Positions 16,061 to 20,270 of a stretch of 20,270 nucleotides of DNA are shown in pieces. The notes under the pieces are model-generated. The model searched no databases, was not told the origin of the DNA, and was given only the letters and a program-made list of their open reading frames with translations. Location: the NCBI GenBank assembly GCA_964539045.1, contig CAZIHW010000125.1, forward strand, positions 1 through 20,270, in the 5' to 3' direction. The position numbers and the translations under genes are program-made. Each line of letters begins with the position of its first letter. Within the stretch, counting starts at the first letter, position 1. The stretch is from UBA1227 sp964539045. GTDB lineage: Bacteria; Bacillota; Clostridia; Oscillospirales; Acutalibacteraceae.

Positions 16061-16420
16061 TTATTTTGTAAGAGCGGCCTTAGCCTGCTCTGTAAGAGCT
16101 GTGAAAGCAGCCGGATCTGCAATAGCTATCTCTGAAAGCATCTTTCTGTTGAGATCGATGCCGGCCTTCTTGAGACCGTTGATAAAGGTTGAATAATTCA
16201 TACCATTTGCTTTGCAAGCAGCTGAGATTCTTGTGATCCAAAGTCTGCGGAAATCTCTCTTCTTCTGCTTTCTTCCGATATAGGCGTAGTTGCCTGACTT
16301 CATAACAGCTTCTTTTGCTGTTTTAAAGAGTGTGCTCTTTGAGCCGTAATAGCCCTTTGCAAGCTTTAAAGTTTTATTTCTTCTCTTGCGAGTCATTAAT
16401 GCTCCCTTAATACGAGCCAT
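16061..16420 (-). CDS. rplT: 50S ribosomal protein L20 (119 aa)
   Basis: L20 is an early-assembly protein of the large subunit that binds 23S rRNA and, in Bacillota, represses its own operon through the infC leader. The protein has the canonical MARIKGALMTRKRRNKTLKLAKGYYG opening, the basic helical middle YAYIGRKQKKRDFRRLWITRI, and the globular C-terminal part ISAACKANGMNYSTFINGLKKAGIDLNRKMLSEIA, which is the domain that contacts the rRNA and the leader mRNA. The length of 119 is standard. A GGAGG site lies nine bases before the ATG. It is the last gene before the strong terminator. Confidence 0.99.
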   Translation of the reverse strand: MARIKGALMTRKRRNKTLKLAKGYYGSKSTLFKTAKEAVMKSGNYAYIGRKQKKRDFRRLWITRISAACKANGMNYSTFINGLKKAGIDLNRKMLSEIAIADPAAFTALTEQAKAALTK

Positions 16421-16488
16421 AGTTGTTTACCTCCAATAATATCAAACTTCGTTTTAAGCTCCTGCGTCGCGTTGTCAAACGCCCCTTT

Positions 16489-16686
16489 TTATTTATAAGG
16501 AATAAGACGCTTAATCTGCTTCTGGTTTGTCTTGTCGGCAACAACCTGCTGACGGAGACCTCTCTTACGCTTTGTGCTCTTCTTAGTAAGAATGTGTGAT
16601 TTGTTTGCGTGTGCAATCATTGGTTTACCGTTTTTGGACATCTTAAAGCGCTTTTTTGCACCGCTGTGTGTCTTAATCTTAGGCAT
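16489..16686 (-). CDS. rpmI: 50S ribosomal protein L35 (65 aa)
   Basis: L35 is a small, very basic large-subunit protein. The sequence MPKIKTHSGAKKRFKMSKNGK matches the invariant N-terminus, and SHILTKKSTKRKRGLRQ is the conserved centre (usually H-x-L-x-K-K-x-x-K-R-K-R-x-L). The length of 65 is standard. AAGGAGG lies eight bases upstream of the ATG, a strong ribosome binding site. It lies between infC and rplT with gaps of 43 and 68 bp, the universal infC-rpmI-rplT order. A different 69-residue frame covering the same DNA (16407-16616) is a shadow. Confidence 0.99.
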   Translation of the reverse strand: MPKIKTHSGAKKRFKMSKNGKPMIAHANKSHILTKKSTKRKRGLRQQVVADKTNQKQIKRLIPYK

Positions 16687-16729
16687 ATCTGCTTCCTCCT
16701 TGATAGGTACGGGGATAAATCCCGTTTTT

Positions 16730-17260
16730 TTACTTTGTTGGTTTTGGACTTAGGAACATGAGCATCTGACGGCCTTCAAGCTTAGCGGCCTTTTCAATCT
16801 GTGACAGTTCCGAGCATGCATCAGCGAACTCCTGCATTGTGGTAAGTCCGTTCTCCGGATGAGCCATTTCTCTGCCGCGGAAACGAATGGAAACCTTAAC
16901 CTTATTTCCGGCCTTGAGAAACTTCTTGGCTTGATTTGCCTTGGTCTCAAAATCGTGTGTATCAATCTTGAGAGATAATCTTATCTCTTTGATTTCTACA
17001 ACCTTTTGATTCTTCTTGGCCTCTTTTTCGCGCTTTGACTGCTCAAAACGATACTTACCGTAGTCCATGATCTTACATACAGGCGGTTTTGCCTGCGGTG
17101 CTATTTTTACTAAATCAAGATTCTTCTCAACAGCTATTTTAAAAGCTTCTTTTGAAGACATGATGCCGAGCTGTTCGCCGCCGTCCATAACGACACGAAC
17201 CTCCCTGTCTCTGATTTCTTCATTGATCTGGACCTCTTGTGCCTTGTTGCTAATATTCAT
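16730..17260 (-). CDS. infC: Translation initiation factor IF-3
   Basis: IF-3 binds the 30S subunit, prevents premature 50S joining and proofreads start codons. The N-domain has VQINEEIRDREVRVVMDGGEQLGIMSS; the linker runs through PPVCKIMDYGKYRFEQSKREKEAKK; the C-domain contains VVEIKEIRLSLKIDTHDFETK, VKVSIRFRGREMAHPENG and a final MLMFLSPKPTK. From the ATG at 17260 it is 176 residues. That ATG lies only three bases from GGAGG, whereas an in-frame ATT at 17254 lies nine bases away and would be the second possible start (174 residues). infC in several bacteria uses such a rare start for self-control. A longer frame from 17320 would be encoded by the attenuator hairpin and is rejected. Confidence 0.97.
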   Translation of the reverse strand: MNISNKAQEVQINEEIRDREVRVVMDGGEQLGIMSSKEAFKIAVEKNLDLVKIAPQAKPPVCKIMDYGKYRFEQSKREKEAKKNQKVVEIKEIRLSLKIDTHDFETKANQAKKFLKAGNKVKVSIRFRGREMAHPENGLTTMQEFADACSELSQIEKAAKLEGRQMLMFLSPKPTK

Positions 17261-17400
17261 GCACCTCCAAATAAAATTAAAAGCACGGACAGAGATACTC
17301 CGCCCGTGCAACACTAACATTAGTTAAAAACTTAAGTTAAAGTATTGACCCATGAACCTTAAGACATAGGTGAGAACAGAGTACGTCCTTCTTTGTTTGC
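17260..17400 (-). ncRNA. Putative L20 (infC operon) leader RNA with attenuator
   Basis: About 140 nt lie between the predicted start of transcription and infC, without a convincing gene. The 3' part is a 12-bp hairpin (17309-17283) running straight into TTTTAATTTTATTT, a terminator placed just before the infC ribosome binding site. Upstream, GUACUCUG (17384-17377) can pair over eight positions, two of them G-U, with CGGAGUAU (17302-17295) in the ascending arm, which would break the terminator. Position and layout match the L20 leader family of Bacillota, in which L20 binding favours termination. I infer the assignment from architecture; I cannot score it against a covariance model here. Confidence 0.7.
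17270..17309 (-). terminator. Attenuator hairpin upstream of infC
   Basis: Read on the minus strand, 17309-17283 folds into a 12-bp stem (GCACGGGCGGAG against CTCTGTCCGTGC, two G-U pairs) with a three-base TAT loop. It is followed directly by a T-rich tract to about 17270 and then by the infC GGAGG. It lies inside the leader between promoter and start codon, so it should act as a conditional terminator, not as the end of lexA transcription only. Confidence 0.85.
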
Positions 17401-17406
17401 TCAAAG

Positions 17407-17435
17407 ATGATAACATCTAAATCTATGGTTGTCAA
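17407..17435 (-). promoter_or_regulatory. Sigma-A promoter of the infC-rpmI-rplT operon
   Basis: The -35 is a perfect TTGACA (17435-17430). After a 17-bp spacer comes TATCAT (17412-17407), with a TG one base before it (extended -10). Transcription should start near 17400, leaving a leader of about 140 nt. This is the strongest promoter match I see in the window and separates infC control from lexA. Confidence 0.85.
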
Positions 17436-17531
17436 TACGTTTTCAAATATTTCCCGAACAATAGGCCTTTGCACAGAAAAACAGTATTTCCGCAAAAAAT
17501 CAGATAATGCAGATAATAATGTAAATAACAA

Positions 17532-18131
17532 TCAATAATATCTCATAACAGCAACAACCTTGCCTAAGATAACAAGCTCATCACAAATTATAGGATCCAT
17601 AAAATCGTTTTCCGGCTGCAGACGATAATGATCGTGTTCTTTGTAAAATGTTTTCACTGTAGCCTCTTCATCTATAAGGGCCACGACTTTATCACCGTTT
17701 CGGGCTTCCGGAGTCTGTTCACAAACTATGATATCACCATCAAGTATACCGGCATTTATCATACTCTCGCCCCGAACCCTCAGAGCAAAGCATGTCTTAT
17801 CCGGTGATATATGTCCCCCATAAGGAATGTATCCCTCTATTTGTTCTACTGCCAGAATAGGCTCACCGGCTGTAACTGTGCCCACCAAAGGTATCTCCTG
17901 CACCTTCTTTGTTTCATCCATAATATTTAAGCGAATTGAACGTTTCAGCATGGGATCCCGCGTTATATACCCGGCTTCTTCCAGTGCATTCAGATTAGCC
18001 TGAACCGAAGAAGTGGATTTGAGTCCTACTGCTGCACCTATCTCTCTTACAGATGGTGGTACAGCGGTTCTTTGAGAACGTTCCAATAAGTATTCATAAA
18101 TCTTCTTTTGCGTCTCATTTATGTTTCCCAT
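17532..18131 (-). CDS. lexA: SOS repressor LexA (199 aa)
   Basis: LexA represses DNA-damage genes and self-cleaves when RecA filaments form. The N-terminal winged helix-turn-helix is ETQKKIYEYLLERSQ through PPSVREIGAAVGLKSTSSVQANLNALEEAGYI. The cleavage site is Ala88-Gly89 in GTVTAGEP. The S24 catalytic dyad is Ser123 (RVRGESM) and Lys160 (EEATVKTF). All key residues are intact and the length is typical. The ATG has an AAAGGGG site about eight bases upstream. Two LexA boxes overlap its promoter, so it is probably autoregulated. The gene is divergent from the exported protein at 18329 and lies upstream of the infC promoter. Confidence 0.98.
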   Translation of the reverse strand: MGNINETQKKIYEYLLERSQRTAVPPSVREIGAAVGLKSTSSVQANLNALEEAGYITRDPMLKRSIRLNIMDETKKVQEIPLVGTVTAGEPILAVEQIEGYIPYGGHISPDKTCFALRVRGESMINAGILDGDIIVCEQTPEARNGDKVVALIDEEATVKTFYKEHDHYRLQPENDFMDPIICDELVILGKVVAVMRYY

Positions 18132-18153
18132 AGATAAACCCCTTTCACCAGAG

Positions 18154-18167
18154 TGTACAAATGTTCG
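18154..18167. promoter_or_regulatory. LexA box 1 (proximal, at lexA transcription start)
   Basis: On the minus strand the site reads CGAACATTTGTACA, compared with the Gram-positive consensus CGAAC-N4-GTTCG. One half-site is perfect; the other matches at three of five positions. It covers the predicted lexA start of transcription near 18166, the usual operator position for LexA self-repression. Confidence 0.75.
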
Positions 18168-18172
18168 TATAT

Positions 18173-18201
18173 AGTATAACAGACATTGATCAATAATGCA
18201 A
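18173..18201 (-). promoter_or_regulatory. lexA promoter
   Basis: The -10 is TATACT (18178-18173), preceded by TG one base away (extended -10, 18181-18180). At 17 bp spacing the -35 position holds TTGCAT (18201-18196), a weak match, as expected for an extended -10 promoter. Transcription should start near 18166, giving a short leader with the lexA ribosome binding site. Confidence 0.7.
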
Positions 18202-18212
18202 ACATTTGTTTT
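18199..18212. promoter_or_regulatory. LexA box 2 (distal, overlapping the lexA -35)
   Basis: The site reads CAAACATTTGTTTT on the plus strand. It keeps the 5-4-5 spacing of the Gram-positive LexA box with four of five matches in each half (AAAC...GTTT arms are perfectly symmetric). It overlaps the lexA -35 and is 32 bp centre-to-edge class distance from box 1 (about 45 bp centre to centre), so two LexA dimers could bracket the promoter. It does not overlap the divergent promoter at 18245-18253. Confidence 0.6.
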
Positions 18213-18244
18213 GCTGAACTTTTAAGTCTATTTTTACGTAGATT

Positions 18245-18253
18245 TGCTATAAT
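18245..18253 (+). promoter_or_regulatory. Extended -10 promoter for the exported-protein gene
   Basis: TGCTATAAT is a perfect extended -10 (TG-N-TATAAT). No good -35 is visible at 16-18 bp spacing (the sequence near 18225-18230 is AGTCTA). It would start transcription near 18260, leaving a 5' leader of about 70 nt before the ATG at 18329. A second, poorer candidate (TGGTAAAAT, 18276-18284... plus strand) lies downstream. Confidence 0.6.
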
Positions 18254-18328
18254 ATATTAAAAACTATAAAACTATGGTAAAATAAAACTGAATTGATACA
18301 GATTAAATTGATGACAGGAGGATGTTCT

Positions 18329-20017
18329 ATGTCAAAGACCAAAAAAATAGTCATAACTGTTCTTGCCGTTATCTTGTTACTTATGGCAACCTGCGGCATC
18401 GCATATGCTATAGCGCCGAGAGAATTCTTACAATTGGTTTTAAGCGACAGCGCATACACCAAAATGATGCTTGCCAAAAATCTTACCAAAGGATATCCGG
18501 CCGCTGAGAAAATGGCTGCCACCCTCGATGAAAAGCAACTTGGATTTGAAGCAGAGGGATATATGAATACCGTATTCGACAAATCTGTTTTCGGCAGCGA
18601 GAAAGCCTCTCAGGCCGTATCGGAATACGCAAGTTCCCTGAAAATGGATGCGTCCCTGTACCTTAACGGTGCATTGGCAAAGGCTTCTTGTGATATTCGT
18701 GATAACGACGGTTCGGTTATAACCGTAGGATGTATTGCCGACCCAATGTCCGCCTATATGAACGTAGAACAGTTAAACCTCGGATGGCTTAACATGAACA
18801 TTGAAGAGGACGAAAAACAGCATGATGTCGGGGTTGTAAACTCCACATATAAAAATATCGTTGAGAGCGATACAGATGATGATCTTCGAAATGCAGTTTA
18901 CGACTATGCCGAAACTGCCGTAAATACATTCAACAAGGAAAACATATCAATTGCATCGAAGAAAGAGATAAATGTAGGCTCCCTTCTTGCTAAAGGCGAC
19001 GTTGTTACCGTGGTCATGAACAGAGACGAATTGGTAAATACCATTGATACTACAGTATCAAAAATTTCTTCGGACGAGAAAACATGGAACGCCGTGAACT
19101 CCTGTCTCCCCGATAGCGAGAAAATGACCTATGATGAATTTAAAGAAGCATTGAGCAAGCTTCGTGACAGCTTTGTCAACAAGATAGACGAGAGCAAAGT
19201 TGAAACGGCAAATCTTGACTTCTTCGTTGACAAAAGGAACAATATAACCGCTGTAGATATTGACTTGAGCAGCAGCACCACCACAAACACGATATCTGCA
19301 ATATTGAAGGATACAGATGACAGAGGATTTTCAATATGTATAAAAGAAGATAATGAAACAACCCTCCTTATCGACCTCATAAAAACCGATGACAAAAGCG
19401 GAACTATAACCCTCACAAGTAAGACTGCAAACGGCCCGCTCAACATAAGGGCAAGATACTCCGATTTGCAGATTGATGACGACAGCATATACGGAAGACT
19501 TGTCACCGATGAGTTCTCCCTTCCGGGAGAGTCCGATTTCGGCCCTATAAAACTTGAAATTACCGTAAAGCAATCCGAAGACGGACTTAATGTGACTGTA
19601 AACGCAGACATAGAAAAATTCGCAGATCTGGACATAAGCCTGCATGCAAAGAAAACGGAGTACAAAGATTTCGCCCTACCGAAGGCGGCAGAAATAAAGC
19701 CTTATGACAAAGATAAATTCCGTAGTGCGGCATTGACATACATGTTTAAAGATATGCCGGCTCAGCACTCACAGTTCAGTAAAGTTTACACTGCAGTACT
19801 TACATCCGGCATTAACGGTGCGGTAGGAAAATTGGTCGGCGCGCTTACGGGAGATGACACCTTGATCGGAAGCATATTGGGCGGTCTTGTGGATGATAAA
19901 AGTCTTTCAGAGGGAATAGGCGGCATCATAAGCAGCGCATTGAACGGAGATCCGACACAGGTGGAAGGAATAGTTGAAAACTTTTTTGAAGCATTCGGAC
20001 TGAAAGCGAGTGAATAA
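18329..20017 (+). CDS. Unrecognised exported or membrane-anchored protein (562 aa)
   Basis: I do not recognise the family. The N-terminus is MSKTKK followed by a hydrophobic segment (residues 7-27) ending A-Y-A before IAPREF, so it is either cut by signal peptidase I after Ala27 or stays as an anchor; Cys22 is not in a good lipobox. The rest is hydrophilic and acidic: a helical part (about 30-95), a beta-rich middle with recurring patterns such as MDASLYLNGALAKASCDI and GTITLTSKTANGPLNIRARYS, and a C-terminal segment (about 495-550) rich in Gly and small hydrophobic residues (GSILGGLVDD, EGIGGIISSALNG). The beta-rich layout recalls lipid-binding LolA-like folds, but that is a guess. The start is set by AGGAGG seven bases upstream; an upstream ATG at 18293 would put twelve odd residues before the signal. 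It is divergent from lexA and joined to the next gene by one base. Confidence 0.85.
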   Translation: MSKTKKIVITVLAVILLLMATCGIAYAIAPREFLQLVLSDSAYTKMMLAKNLTKGYPAAEKMAATLDEKQLGFEAEGYMNTVFDKSVFGSEKASQAVSEYASSLKMDASLYLNGALAKASCDIRDNDGSVITVGCIADPMSAYMNVEQLNLGWLNMNIEEDEKQHDVGVVNSTYKNIVESDTDDDLRNAVYDYAETAVNTFNKENISIASKKEINVGSLLAKGDVVTVVMNRDELVNTIDTTVSKISSDEKTWNAVNSCLPDSEKMTYDEFKEALSKLRDSFVNKIDESKVETANLDFFVDKRNNITAVDIDLSSSTTTNTISAILKDTDDRGFSICIKEDNETTLLIDLIKTDDKSGTITLTSKTANGPLNIRARYSDLQIDDDSIYGRLVTDEFSLPGESDFGPIKLEITVKQSEDGLNVTVNADIEKFADLDISLHAKKTEYKDFALPKAAEIKPYDKDKFRSAALTYMFKDMPAQHSQFSKVYTAVLTSGINGAVGKLVGALTGDDTLIGSILGGLVDDKSLSEGIGGIISSALNGDPTQVEGIVENFFEAFGLKASE

Positions 20018-20018
20018 A

Positions 20019-20270
20019 ATGAAACTAATCGATATATCGCGCGATTTATTAACCTCAGCAGTATATCCGGGTGATCCCGAACCCAAGCTCCAACGTGTAA
20101 ACAGAATGGACTGCGGTGACGATTATAATCTTTCGGCAATTTACGCAAGCTTGCATACAGGTACCCATGTGGATGCTCCGTCGCATTTTTTCGAAGAAGA
20201 GGATGCGAAGACAATAGATGATATCCCGCTGGAAAAATTTATAGGCCCGGTGCAGATTATAACCCTTCCG
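20019..20270 (+). CDS. Cyclase-family hydrolase, N-terminal fragment (kynurenine formamidase-like)
   Basis: The first 84 codons are present. They open MKLIDISRDLLTSAVYPGDPEP, like the L-I-D-I-S-x-x-L start of the cyclase family (PF04199), and contain the metal-binding motif HTGTHVDAPSHF, with His46, His50, Asp52 and His56 as the likely ligands. Members hydrolyse amides such as N-formylkynurenine or cyclic substrates; without the rest of the gene and its neighbours the substrate is open. The ATG follows the previous stop codon after one base (TAA-A-ATG) with only a weak purine-rich stretch upstream, so translation is probably coupled to the exported protein. It runs off the right edge. Confidence 0.9.
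   Translation, partial: MKLIDISRDLLTSAVYPGDPEPKLQRVNRMDCGDDYNLSAIYASLHTGTHVDAPSHFFEEEDAKTIDDIPLEKFIGPVQIITLP

Noticed and set aside
15988..16122. N-terminal extension of the SpoU methylase by 45 residues
   Set aside because: The extension is translated from the rplT 3' end and the terminator; a good AGAGGT site precedes the ATG at 15987.
17261..17320. N-terminal extension of IF-3 by 20 residues
   Set aside because: It would be encoded by the attenuator hairpin and its T-tract; the residues do not match IF-3, and GGAGG lies directly before 17260.
17337..17531. 64-residue minus-strand open frame between lexA and infC
   Set aside because: It contains the TTGACA/TATCAT promoter and part of the leader, lacks a ribosome binding site and has no recognisable protein pattern.
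18329..18400. Lipoprotein signal in the exported protein
   Set aside because: Cys22 is preceded by M-A-T, which is a poor lipobox, while A-Y-A at 25-27 fits signal peptidase I better.
19129..19665. 178-residue minus-strand open frame
   Set aside because: Antisense to the exported-protein gene, low-complexity Ser/Leu content and no start signal.

Overview
The window is a compact, mostly single-strand housekeeping region of a Bacillota genome. The gene order lexA, infC-rpmI-rplT, a SpoU-type methylase, dprA-topA-trmFO, plsX-rnc, a radical SAM gene, smc-ftsY, rdgB-yhbY-nadD-yqeK-rsfS-leuS, together with purine-rich ribosome binding sites and Gram-positive LexA boxes, points to the class Clostridia. 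An Oscillospirales/Ruminococcaceae-like member is my best guess. This placement is inferred from gene content and order, not from a search.

Layout. Seventeen genes lie on the minus strand between 18131 and 1, and two lie on the plus strand at the right edge. Reading the minus strand from right to left: lexA (18131-17532) has its own promoter and two LexA boxes. A consensus sigma-A promoter (17435-17407) opens a leader of about 140 nt with a terminator-like hairpin (17309-17283) just before infC; this looks like an L20/IF3 attenuation leader. infC, rpmI and rplT follow, closed by a strong intrinsic terminator (16046-16001). From the SpoU methylase (start 15987) to leuS (which runs off the left edge), genes overlap or sit within about 70 bp of each other, with no further terminator seen.

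How the genes work together. The left block serves translation and ribosome assembly (leuS, rsfS, yhbY, rnc, infC, rpmI, rplT), tRNA modification (trmFO), nucleotide hygiene and NAD synthesis (rdgB, nadD, yqeK), chromosome organisation and topology (smc, topA), membrane protein targeting (ftsY), phospholipid synthesis (plsX) and DNA uptake/recombination (dprA). lexA controls the SOS response.

Most unusual item. FtsY starts directly at its N domain, without the usual acidic N-terminal A domain. After the GTPase domain it carries a C-terminal tail of 25 in-phase hexapeptide repeats (A-E-E-A-K-A type, 18 bp each, 2795-3241), which ends in a short basic/aromatic tip. It reads like a long, acidic, helical rod with a possible membrane-binding end on the 'wrong' side of the protein. 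The repeat variants are arranged in blocks, suggesting recent expansion.

On the plus strand, an unrecognised exported or membrane-anchored protein (18329-20017) is followed after a single base by a cyclase-family (kynurenine formamidase-like) gene that runs off the right edge. I see no CRISPR array, insertion sequence, prophage, tRNA or rRNA gene. No stretch longer than 300 bases lacks a gene; the longest gap (17261-17531) holds the infC leader and promoter.
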